Source: Desulfobacteraceae bacterium
Lineage (GTDB): Bacteria; Desulfobacterota; Desulfobacteria; Desulfobacterales; Desulfosarcinaceae
Assembly (NCBI GenBank): GCA_027068085.1
Contig: JAMOUQ010000018.1
Span: forward strand, 1 to 46,642
Direction of reading: 5' to 3'
DNA length: 46,642 nt
Shown here: in pieces, positions 27,706 to 36,255 of the stretch
Position numbering within the stretch: the stretch's first letter is position 1
How the letters are laid out: every line of letters starts with the position of its first letter
Made by a program: the position numbers and the translations under genes
The notes under the pieces: generated by a model
Database searches by the model: none
What the model was told of the DNA's origin: nothing
Seen by the model: only the letters and a program-made list of their open reading frames with translations

Positions 27706-28865
27706 AAAGACTGGCGATTCTGGGTTCAACCGGCTCCATCGGCCGCAGCACGCTGAAGGTCGTGGCCGCCTTTCCGGAACGTTTCGCCGCCGTTGCCCTG
27801 ACGGCCCGCAGCAGCGTTGAAAAGCTCGCCCGGCAGGTGGAAAGGTTTTCGCCGCAACTGGCGGTGGTGGAAAAAGAAAAGGATGCCCGCCGCCTGAAAG
27901 AATTGCTCGGTGCCGGCCACCGGGTTGAAGTCATGTCCGGCAGGGCCGGCTACAGGGCAGCCGCCACCTTTGAAGAGGCCGACATGGTGGTGGGGGCCAT
28001 GGTAGGGGCGGCCGGGCTGGAGCCGACCCTGGCCGCCATAGAAGCCGGCAAGGACATCGCCCTGGCCAACAAGGAGACCCTGGTCATGGCCGGTGAAATC
28101 GTCATGGCCCGGGCCGCTTCCAGGGGTGTGAAAATCCTGCCGGTGGACAGCGAGCACAGCGCGATCTTTCAGTGCCTCCAGGGGCAGCGTTTCCGGGACC
28201 TGGAGCGGATCCTGCTGACAGCTTCCGGGGGGCCCTTTCTCGATACCCCGGCCGAGGACTTTGAAAAGATCCGGCCCGGCCAGGCCCTGAAGCATCCCAA
28301 CTGGTCCATGGGACCCAAGATAACCATCGATTCGGCCACCCTGATGAACAAGGGGCTGGAAGTGATCGAGGCCCGGTGGCTTTTCGGGGTCAGCCCGGAA
28401 ACAATCCGGGTGGTGATTCATCCCCAGAGCATAGTCCATTCCATGGTCGCTTTCAGAGATGGCGCTGTCCTGGCCCAGATGGGGGCGCCCGACATGCGGG
28501 GGGCCATCGCCTATGCCCTTTCCTGCCCGGACAGGCTGCCCCTGGATTTGCCGCGGCTTGATTTTCCCGCTCCGGGCAGCCTCGAGTTCCGCAGGCCGGA
28601 CCTGGACAAATTTCCCTGTCTGGCCCTGGCCCTGGAGGCCTGCCGCCTGGGCGCAACCATGCCGGCGGTGCTCAATGCCGCCAACGAAATGGCGGTGGAG
28701 GCTTTTCTCGCAGGGAGACTGGCCTTTACGGAAATAGCGCGGGTGATCCGGCAGACCATGCAAGAGCACCGGTTGACGGAGTCGGCCGGAGTCGGCGTTA
28801 TAATGGAAGCAGACAGGTGGGCCAGGCAGCGGGCGGCGCAGATCATTCAGGCCGCATCCGGCTGA
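27702..28865 (+). CDS. dxr: 1-deoxy-D-xylulose 5-phosphate reductoisomerase
   Basis: A 387-residue enzyme of the MEP isoprenoid pathway. NADPH-binding LGSTGSIGRSTL is at the N-terminus; ALANKETLVMAGE, PVDSEHSAIFQCLQG, LTASGGPF and HPNWSMGPKITIDSATLMNKG are read in parts. The ATG at 27702 overlaps the cdsA stop; a GTG at 27690 would add four residues. Together with uppS and cdsA this supplies precursors for envelope lipids. Confidence 0.96.
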   Translation: MKRLAILGSTGSIGRSTLKVVAAFPERFAAVALTARSSVEKLARQVERFSPQLAVVEKEKDARRLKELLGAGHRVEVMSGRAGYRAAATFEEADMVVGAMVGAAGLEPTLAAIEAGKDIALANKETLVMAGEIVMARAASRGVKILPVDSEHSAIFQCLQGQRFRDLERILLTASGGPFLDTPAEDFEKIRPGQALKHPNWSMGPKITIDSATLMNKGLEVIEARWLFGVSPETIRVVIHPQSIVHSMVAFRDGAVLAQMGAPDMRGAIAYALSCPDRLPLDLPRLDFPAPGSLEFRRPDLDKFPCLALALEACRLGATMPAVLNAANEMAVEAFLAGRLAFTEIARVIRQTMQEHRLTESAGVGVIMEADRWARQRAAQIIQAASG

Positions 28866-28910
28866 TGCAACCGCACCTGACCGCGGTTTACAGAATTACG
28901 TGAGGTCTAA

Positions 28911-29984
28911 ATGGGAACCAATATATTCGCTTTTTGCATAGTCCTGGGGGTTCTGATTTTTTTTCACGAGCTGGGCCATTTCATCGTAGCCCGTCTGTTC
29001 GGGGTGGGGGTGGAAAAGTTTTCCCTGGGATTCGGACCCCGGGTGTTCGGCAAAAAGATAGGGCGTACGGATTACTGCCTGTCGGCCATTCCGCTGGGCG
29101 GATATGTCAAGATGGTGGGTGATGAACCGGATCAGGAACTGCCTGAAGAAGACATTCCTTATTCGTTTACCCACAAGCACGTGTTCAAACGGATCCTGAT
29201 AGTTGCCGCCGGCCCGTTTTTCAATCTTTTCCTGGCGGCATTTATTTTCTGGATGCTTTTCTGGATCCATGGCGAATTCATCCTGGAACCGACCGTGGGA
29301 GCGGTCACACCGGGCTCACCGGCCGCCATTGCCGGGCTTGAACCCGGTGACCGGATTATGGCCATCGACGGTCACCCCATCGAAAGCTGGCAGGAGATGG
29401 CCGAGCTGATTGCCGGCAGCCGGGGACGCAGCCTTTCCCTGGAGGTCAGGCGGCAGGACAGGATCCTTGATTTCATGGTCAAGCCCCGCAAGACCGTCAC
29501 CAAGAATATTTTCGGGGAAGACGTCGAAAAATGGGTCATCGGAATAACTTCGGCCGGCGATTACACCACCAGGCCCATGGGGCTGCTCCGGGCCGCCGGG
29601 GCAGGGGTGCTCCAGACCTGGGAACTGGCCCGCCTGACGGTGGTGAGTATTGTCAAGATCATAACGGGCAGTGTTTCCAGCAAGACTCTGGGCGGTCCGC
29701 TGATGATCGCCAAGATGGCCGGCCAGCAGGCCAAGGCCGGTGCCACCAGCCTGATTGCCTTCATCGCCTTTCTGAGCGTCAGCCTGGCGGTGTTGAACTT
29801 TCTGCCCATACCGGTTCTTGACGGCGGCCATCTGCTGTTTTTCATCATCGAAGCCATCATCGGCAAGCCGGTCAACGCCCGGGTGCGGGAGATCGCCCAG
29901 CAGGCCGGAATTTTTATCTTGATCTTGTTGATGATTTTCGTTTTCTATAATGACGTCATGCAGCTTTTTTTCAACGCTTCATGA
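28911..29984 (+). CDS. rseP: Site-2 intramembrane zinc metalloprotease RseP
   Basis: A 357-residue membrane protease. The zinc site HELGH (19-23) is in the first TM helix, followed by GFGPRVFGKKIG, one PDZ domain (about 125-200, GSPAAIAGLEPGDRIMAIDG), and the LDG motif (NFLPIPVLDGGHLL) in a later helix. E. coli RseP has two PDZ domains; this shorter protein appears to have one. The likely role is cleavage of anti-sigma factors or signal-peptide remnants. Confidence 0.94.
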   Translation: MGTNIFAFCIVLGVLIFFHELGHFIVARLFGVGVEKFSLGFGPRVFGKKIGRTDYCLSAIPLGGYVKMVGDEPDQELPEEDIPYSFTHKHVFKRILIVAAGPFFNLFLAAFIFWMLFWIHGEFILEPTVGAVTPGSPAAIAGLEPGDRIMAIDGHPIESWQEMAELIAGSRGRSLSLEVRRQDRILDFMVKPRKTVTKNIFGEDVEKWVIGITSAGDYTTRPMGLLRAAGAGVLQTWELARLTVVSIVKIITGSVSSKTLGGPLMIAKMAGQQAKAGATSLIAFIAFLSVSLAVLNFLPIPVLDGGHLLFFIIEAIIGKPVNARVREIAQQAGIFILILLMIFVFYNDVMQLFFNAS

Positions 29985-30030
29985 CGGCCGCCTTTTTACG
30001 CCAACCTCAAAAGTTTTGTCAGAGACCGAC

Positions 30031-33027
30031 ATGCCATACCGAATCGAAATCGCTTTGAAGCCGGAGCTGATGGATGCCGAAGGTGAGTCTCTGCGCAAGA
30101 AGGCCGGTGACTATTTCGGCCTCCAGCTGGGACAGGTCCGTACCATCAGTATCGTCACCATCGACGCACCGCTGACCGCGCAACAGGTCAAGCGCGTGCA
30201 GGATGAGATTTTCACCAACCCGGTCACCCAATGGTCCTCCCTGGAGCCCCTCCCGGTGGATTTCGACTGGTGTATCTGGGTGGGTTACCGGCCGGGGGTC
30301 AAGGACAACGCGGGTGACACCGCCCTGGAGGCCATGGCCGATCTGTTGCAGCTGAACTTCAGCGACGATGACGCGGTCTATACTTCCAAGCGTTACTGCA
30401 TCCGGGGGCAGGGGCTTGCCGCCGGGCAGGTGGAGATGCTGGCTTCCGAGCTGCTGGCAAACGACATCATCCAGCAATGGCGGATCTACGGCCGGGAAAA
30501 GTGGGACCCGGCCGAAGGTATCGGCTACATCCTGCCTAAAGTCCGCCTGGATCACCGCCCCACGGTGACGACCATACCCATCGATTCGGACCGGACTCTG
30601 GAAAGGATAAGCGCCGAAAGGAACCTGGCCCTCAACCCGGCCGACATTCCCATCATCAGGGCTTACTTCATGGACCCCGAAGTCCAGGCCCGGCGCCGGG
30701 AAAAAGGCCTGTCAGATCCCACCGACGTAGAGCTGGAATACATTTCCCAGGCCCGCAGTGATCACTGCAACCACAACACATTCCGGGGCAAGTTTTACTA
30801 CCGCAACCTGGCAACCGGCCGGCAGGAAGTGGTCGACAGCCTGTTCAGGACCTGTATCGAGGCTCCCACCCTCGAGCTGAAACAGCGGAAACCGTGGGTG
30901 GTCTCGGTCCTGTGGGACAACGCCGGGGCCGCCGTTTTCGATGAAAAAAACTACTATGTCATAACCGGCGAGACCCACAACTCGCCTTCCAACATGGAGG
31001 CCTACGGCGGAGCGATAACAGGTATTGTGGGCATCTACCGCGATCCCATGGGAACCGGCAAGGGCGCCCGCCTGATAATGGGCAGTTACGGTTTCTGTGT
31101 CGGCCCCCGTGATTACCGGGGACCGTTGAAGCCCAAGCTCCATCCCCGGCGGCTGCTCGACGGCGTCATCGAAGGGGTCAGGGACGGCGGCAACAAGAGC
31201 GGTATCCCGACTCCTTTCGGCAACGTGCTGTTTCATCCCGGTTACATGGGCAAATGCCTGGTTTTTGTCACCGCCCTGGGTATCATGCCCAGCCGGATAA
31301 AGGGCGAGCCGGCAGAGGAAAAGACCATCTTGCCGGGCGACTTGGTGATCATGTGCGGGGGGCGGGTAGGCAAGGACGGCATCCACGGGGTGACGGCCTC
31401 GTCCGAATCTTTTTCAGAACATACTCCGGCCGGCCATGTCCAGATAGGTGACCCTTACACCCAGAAAAAGATGCACGATTTTCTGCTGGAGGCGCGGGAC
31501 GAGGGGCTCATCCGCTTTATCACCGACAACGGCGGCGGCGGGTTGTCGTCATCGGTGGGTGAAAGCGCCCGTTTTTCCAACGGCTGCCACATAGAACTCG
31601 ACAAGGTTCCCCTCAAGTACCAGGGCCTGGACCAGTGGGAGATCTGGGTCTCTGAAAGCCAGGAACGGATGACGGTGGCCATCGCCCCTGAAAACAGGGA
31701 CAGGTTTTTCCAGCTGGCGGCCAAGCACGCCGTGGAGGCAACGGTCATCGGCACCTACAACGACAGCGGCAAGCTCCACATAACCTACGAGGGCAAGACC
31801 TGTGCGTATGTCGATCTGGATCTGCTGACCGCCGGTTTTCCGCAGTGGGAATTCGAGGCCTGCTGGATGCCGCCCGAGCGTCGGGGCCTGACCGAGCCGG
31901 TCATCAGCCGCCCGCAGGATTTCAACCGGCTCCTTCTCGATATCCTGGCCGCACCGAACATCTGCTCCAAGCAGTGGATCAGCCGTCAGTACGACCACGA
32001 GGTCCAGGGGACCAGTGTCATCAAGCCCCTGGTGGGGGCCGAACGCGATCTTCCTTCAGACGCCGCCGTGCTGCGGCCGGTGCTCGAATCCGAAAAGGGG
32101 CTGGCCTTTGCCCAGGCCCTGCTGCCCCATTACAGCAAAATCGACGCCTTTCACATGACCACCTGCGTCATCGATGAAGCCGTGAGAAGGGTGATCGCCG
32201 TGGGGGCCGATCCTGACCGCATCGGCGGGGTGGACAATTTCTGCTGGCCCACCATCCAGTACCATCCGGAGAAAAATCCGGACGGAAAGTTCAAGGCGGC
32301 CCAGCTGGTCCGTTCCTGCCGCGCCTTGCGGCAGATGTGCCTGGACTACGCAATACCGCTGCTTTCAGGCAAAGACAGCATGTATGTTGACGGCCATCTG
32401 CCGGCCACCTACGGCGAGCGCCACAAGGTGTCGGCCCTGGAGACCCTCCAGTTTTCCACCACCGGAATCGTCGAAAGGGTCGATCTGTGCGTTACCATGG
32501 ATGCCAAGCTGCCCGGTGACAAGGTCTATGTCCTGGGGCTGACGGCAGATGAACTGGGCGGGTCGGAATATTACGATTTCATGGGATATACCGGGCTTAA
32601 CGTCCCCAGGGTGGATGCCGCGGCCTTCATGAAGCTTTACCGCGGACTGCACACTGCCATCGGCAGGCGGCTTGTGGCCTCGGCCCACGGTGTCTACCGG
32701 GGCGGTCTGGGGGTGCACCTGGCCCAGGTGGCCATGGGCGGCGACCTGGGACTGAAGATCGATCTGGGCAAGGTGCCCTGCAGGCAGAAACTGCGTGAAG
32801 ACAAGCTCCTTTTTTCCGAGTCGGCCGGCCGTTTCATCGTGACCGTGGCCCCTGAGGCGGCCGCTGATTTCGAGGCCTGCTTCGACGGCCTGCCCCTGGC
32901 CTGCGTGGGAGAGGTGACAGCCGGGTCCCGGCTGGAAATATCAGTTTCGGAGGGAAGCTTGCTGATCGACCTGGAAGTGGAGCGGCTCAAAGAGGCCTGG
33001 AAGAGTACTTTCGGCCATTTGATTTAA
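30031..33027 (+). CDS. purL: Phosphoribosylformylglycinamidine synthase, PurS-PurL fusion
   Basis: A 998-residue synthetase for the fourth step of purine synthesis. The first 85 or so residues look like the small PurS subunit (MPYRIEIALKPELMDAEG), fused ahead of a PurL with ARSDHCNHNTF (about 241), GETHNSPSN, GTGKGARLIMGS and TDNGGGGLSSSVGE (about 499). The glutaminase part is absent and is supplied by purQ 30 bases downstream. The architecture is between the three-subunit Bacillus form and the single-chain E. coli form. I chose the ATG at 30031; an in-frame start inside rseP would add 27 residues with no family match. Confidence 0.9.
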   Translation: MPYRIEIALKPELMDAEGESLRKKAGDYFGLQLGQVRTISIVTIDAPLTAQQVKRVQDEIFTNPVTQWSSLEPLPVDFDWCIWVGYRPGVKDNAGDTALEAMADLLQLNFSDDDAVYTSKRYCIRGQGLAAGQVEMLASELLANDIIQQWRIYGREKWDPAEGIGYILPKVRLDHRPTVTTIPIDSDRTLERISAERNLALNPADIPIIRAYFMDPEVQARRREKGLSDPTDVELEYISQARSDHCNHNTFRGKFYYRNLATGRQEVVDSLFRTCIEAPTLELKQRKPWVVSVLWDNAGAAVFDEKNYYVITGETHNSPSNMEAYGGAITGIVGIYRDPMGTGKGARLIMGSYGFCVGPRDYRGPLKPKLHPRRLLDGVIEGVRDGGNKSGIPTPFGNVLFHPGYMGKCLVFVTALGIMPSRIKGEPAEEKTILPGDLVIMCGGRVGKDGIHGVTASSESFSEHTPAGHVQIGDPYTQKKMHDFLLEARDEGLIRFITDNGGGGLSSSVGESARFSNGCHIELDKVPLKYQGLDQWEIWVSESQERMTVAIAPENRDRFFQLAAKHAVEATVIGTYNDSGKLHITYEGKTCAYVDLDLLTAGFPQWEFEACWMPPERRGLTEPVISRPQDFNRLLLDILAAPNICSKQWISRQYDHEVQGTSVIKPLVGAERDLPSDAAVLRPVLESEKGLAFAQALLPHYSKIDAFHMTTCVIDEAVRRVIAVGADPDRIGGVDNFCWPTIQYHPEKNPDGKFKAAQLVRSCRALRQMCLDYAIPLLSGKDSMYVDGHLPATYGERHKVSALETLQFSTTGIVERVDLCVTMDAKLPGDKVYVLGLTADELGGSEYYDFMGYTGLNVPRVDAAAFMKLYRGLHTAIGRRLVASAHGVYRGGLGVHLAQVAMGGDLGLKIDLGKVPCRQKLREDKLLFSESAGRFIVTVAPEAAADFEACFDGLPLACVGEVTAGSRLEISVSEGSLLIDLEVERLKEAWKSTFGHLI

Positions 33028-33056
33028 TCACATAGTTCAACGGAGCGATACTCGCC

Positions 33057-33881
33057 ATGGAACAGGTAAATGCACTGGTCCTGACCGGCTACGGGTTAAA
33101 CTGCGACAACGAGACCGCCTATGCCCTGCAGCGGGCGGGGGCCCGGGCCGACAAGGTGCACATAAATTCCCTCATCGACGGTTCAGTCAGTCTCGAAAAG
33201 TACCACCTGCTGGCTTTCATCGGCGGTTTTTCATGGGGTGACGACCACGGGGCCGGGGTCATCCAGGCGGTCCGCATGAAAACCAACCTGGGCCGGCAAC
33301 TGCTTGATTTCGTTTCCCGGGGAAAGCTCATAATCGGTATTTGCAACGGGTTTCAATGCCTGGTCAATTTGGGGCTGCTTCCGGCCATCGATAAAGACTA
33401 CCGGCGGCGCTCGGTGGCCCTGACTTACAACGATTGCGGCAATTTCCGGGACGACTGGGTCCATCTTAAGGTTGACCCGCAGTCCCCCTGTGTCTTTACA
33501 AAGGGGCTGGAACACATGGAGTTGCCCATCCGCCACGGCGAGGGCAAGTTCGTGACCCAAACCGAAATTCTTGAAAAGCTGGTCGCTGCGGACCAGGTGG
33601 TCATGCGTTATGCCATGGCGGACGGCAGCCCTGCCGGCGGCCGCTTTCCTTTCAATCCCAACGGCTCCCTGGATGATATAGCCGGAATATGCGATCCTAC
33701 CGGCAGGGTCTTTGGGCTCATGCCCCACCCGGAAGCATACAACCACTGGACCAATCATCCCGACTGGACCAGGCTGAAGGAAGTGCTGAAAAGAGAAGGC
33801 AAGCCCCTGCCGGCAGGGCAGAGCACACCCGGGCTGAAGATATTTCAGAATGCTGTGAACTATTTTAAAGACGGCCTTTAG
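33057..33881 (+). CDS. purQ: Phosphoribosylformylglycinamidine synthase glutaminase subunit
   Basis: A 274-residue class I glutamine amidotransferase. The nucleophile Cys is in GICNGFQCL (about residue 95), with the His and Glu of the triad in LMPHPEAYNHW (about 223-226). GGFSWGDDHGAG is the family oxyanion-side motif. It is longer than the Bacillus PurQ (227 residues) by insertions in the second half. It delivers ammonia to the PurS-PurL fusion upstream. Confidence 0.95.
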   Translation: MEQVNALVLTGYGLNCDNETAYALQRAGARADKVHINSLIDGSVSLEKYHLLAFIGGFSWGDDHGAGVIQAVRMKTNLGRQLLDFVSRGKLIIGICNGFQCLVNLGLLPAIDKDYRRRSVALTYNDCGNFRDDWVHLKVDPQSPCVFTKGLEHMELPIRHGEGKFVTQTEILEKLVAADQVVMRYAMADGSPAGGRFPFNPNGSLDDIAGICDPTGRVFGLMPHPEAYNHWTNHPDWTRLKEVLKREGKPLPAGQSTPGLKIFQNAVNYFKDGL

Positions 33882-34054
33882 AAAACTGCCATTGCAAACG
33901 GTCTGATACGGGTAAAATGGCAACGTTTCCCGTGATAGACAATAACTTCAATATCGGCCCGAAAACGGTTTGCTGACTTCCTGCCGGATTCCGTTTGCTG
34001 ACGATGGCAGATTTCCCCACCGCCTGCCGTTATGTTTTCCTCGATGTTTGCTGA

Positions 34055-34084
34055 TTGACAGCCTGTCGGACTGTTTAGTATAAA
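34055..34084 (+). promoter_or_regulatory. Promoter for the 694-residue unknown gene
   Basis: TTGACA (34055-34060) and TATAAA (34079-34084) are 18 bases apart, about 80 bases ahead of the start codon. The 284-base gap after purQ otherwise shows only scattered short repeats (GTTTGCTGA three times between about 33968 and 34055) and no gene. Confidence 0.55.
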
Positions 34085-34165
34085 TTATATTCAGGTTTTC
34101 AGCGGCAGATAGTTTTCTGTCAGATTTTCTGCGTTTCGTCCGCCTGTAATCAGGATGATTATAAA

Positions 34166-36250
34166 GTGACCATGCCAATCAAGCCACCCAGCGATAAGAC
34201 CCCGTCCAGGCAGAATTCAGAGCCCGCGCGCCTTGAAAACAATGTGCATCAAGTCCAGTTCGACGTATGGCGGGTCTTGCTGATGGAGATGGCCCATCTG
34301 GTCACTTCGCTTTTGGATAAACCCGGTAAGGGCAAGGCGAATCTGCCGCTTGAAACCGTGATTGATGAACTGCTCAGAAACCTGAATGAGCTGTCCGAAA
34401 TGCCGGGACACACCGGTATCGTGACCATCGAGCATCGGAGCGTTGAACTCGGACATGGCCGGGGCGCTAAAAATGATTACCGCATTTTGTACGGTCCTTT
34501 GGTGTTGGACAACCATTCGGCAGCCGGGGTGATCCGGAGGCTGGGGGTCCGCATGTCTCATCTTGCCGGCGGATTGGGCAGGGCCTTCGGGATTCTGGCC
34601 GATTGCGGAATAAAGAAATTTTCCATCAGCCTGCCGGCCGGCGGCCATGACGGTCCGGCGAGTCTGAAAACAGCTCTGTTGATAACATCACTGTTTTTCA
34701 GGGGTGGCTGGCAGGAGGATTGCCTGAGATTTCATGCTGACGGGAACACTTTTGAAGTGCCCGTAATCCAATATCCTTCCGGAGCGCCCAACCTGGAGCT
34801 CACGTTGCTGGCCGCCGTCAATTCGTTGCCGCCGGATCAAATGCAGGAGCTTGTTGCAAAGCATAGCGGAAAGATTACCGATTCTGCCGGCATTTACGCG
34901 GCTATTGTTGACAATACCTCTTTGAAACATCCGCCGATTGAGCTTGTTTGGCAAAAGAGGGGCCGCAAGAATATCTTTACGACCGACGGCCGGGAGCAGG
35001 AAAAGTCGGCTTCGGTCCTGGCCGGCCGGCTCCAGCTCATGTCGGGTATGCTCAATGCCGCTGAAAACCGGCCGGACAACGACAAGATCCTGCCGGTGGT
35101 GCTGGAAAAGATTCGCCAGGAGCTTGAGCGGCTTGACGCGGACGATCTGGATTCGATCCATATACAGAAACAGGGAATCTGTATTCGGCGGGCAGAACAA
35201 AGCATGATTGTGGGCCTTGTCAACAGTCACATCCTCGATCTCCTGGAACTGGTCAAGGAAGGGGTCGATACCCGCCGGAAGATATCGGCCATCGAGGCGC
35301 ATGGCTTCAGGTTTTCCCATCCTGATTGCGGCGATCTGGCAAGGAATTTTCAGATGAACGAAGAAGATGTGCGAAAAATCCTCGACCTTCTCGGCAGTTG
35401 TTATGATTCCAACGGCAGGTTCCTGCGTGAAAATTTCGAAAACCGGATAGACGATTTCATAAAATACGAAAAGAGAATTTTTGAATTCCTTTGGGGCTTT
35501 CTGAAACAAACCGAAAACAGGGTGGACCGCCTGGGTTTTCTGCACGCGCTCCAAAAGGTGATAACGCGGCTCAACCGGCCCAAGCGCTTTCTGCGTTTCT
35601 TGCTTTCAGATATGTGCAGCAATCCGGACAAGGTGGAGTATGCTGACCGTAATGCGTTGATGCTGGCCAACGCGCTGCTTCGCACATACAACCAGGAACT
35701 TGACATCGATATCGAACTTACTCCCGAAGAAGTGCTGCTGGTCAGAAAGGGCATTGACGAAGATGTCGTGAAATATGCCAAATGGAGGATAGAGTCAGAT
35801 CCCAAAAAAATCATGACCAAGATAAACACGATTCACGACAGCATTGAAAAACAACTGCTGGAAGGCCGGCAGCCGGAAATGCTTCCCTTACGATTTCTCC
35901 TGGCACTGGAAAGGGAGTTTCTTATTTTTTTCGCTCTTGTTTCAGGTGAGGCGGCCAACAGGGTTCTGACGAAGATGGCCGAATGCTATGCAGATCCGTC
36001 GCATCCCATTTATCGGTCCGGTCAGGGTGTTAAATATCTGCCGGAACTGCTGCAACAATTGAAAATAGCCGTTCGCGGCCTGGGGCGTATCGGGTCCAAG
36101 ACCGATGTCGAAAAGTTGAATATGTTGCTGAAAAAGGCGGCCGCATTCGCAGACATGCCGAATGTGACAAACAACACGGATATAGAAAATGTACTTGAAT
36201 GGATCAGGCGATCTATAACCGATATAGAACGCAGACAAGCTACCGGCTGA
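34166..36250 (+). CDS. Unrecognised 694-residue soluble protein paired with a GspE-type ATPase
   Basis: I do not recognise this protein. It is mostly helical and charged, with no signal peptide, no TM helix, no P-loop and no cysteine motif. Residues about 25-190 have an alpha-beta character (VTIEHRSVELGHGRG, YRILYGPLVLDNHSAAGVIRRLG, FSISLPAGG); the middle and C-terminal parts are long helices (IEKQLLEGRQPEMLPLRFLLALEREFLIFFAL). The GTG at 34166 has AGGA about ten bases upstream; an ATG two codons later is the alternative. The stop is five bases before the likely start of the ATPase gene, so they form an operon. Codon use is like its neighbours. Confidence 0.8.
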   Translation: MTMPIKPPSDKTPSRQNSEPARLENNVHQVQFDVWRVLLMEMAHLVTSLLDKPGKGKANLPLETVIDELLRNLNELSEMPGHTGIVTIEHRSVELGHGRGAKNDYRILYGPLVLDNHSAAGVIRRLGVRMSHLAGGLGRAFGILADCGIKKFSISLPAGGHDGPASLKTALLITSLFFRGGWQEDCLRFHADGNTFEVPVIQYPSGAPNLELTLLAAVNSLPPDQMQELVAKHSGKITDSAGIYAAIVDNTSLKHPPIELVWQKRGRKNIFTTDGREQEKSASVLAGRLQLMSGMLNAAENRPDNDKILPVVLEKIRQELERLDADDLDSIHIQKQGICIRRAEQSMIVGLVNSHILDLLELVKEGVDTRRKISAIEAHGFRFSHPDCGDLARNFQMNEEDVRKILDLLGSCYDSNGRFLRENFENRIDDFIKYEKRIFEFLWGFLKQTENRVDRLGFLHALQKVITRLNRPKRFLRFLLSDMCSNPDKVEYADRNALMLANALLRTYNQELDIDIELTPEEVLLVRKGIDEDVVKYAKWRIESDPKKIMTKINTIHDSIEKQLLEGRQPEMLPLRFLLALEREFLIFFALVSGEAANRVLTKMAECYADPSHPIYRSGQGVKYLPELLQQLKIAVRGLGRIGSKTDVEKLNMLLKKAAAFADMPNVTNNTDIENVLEWIRRSITDIERRQATG

Positions 36251-36255
36251 AATTG

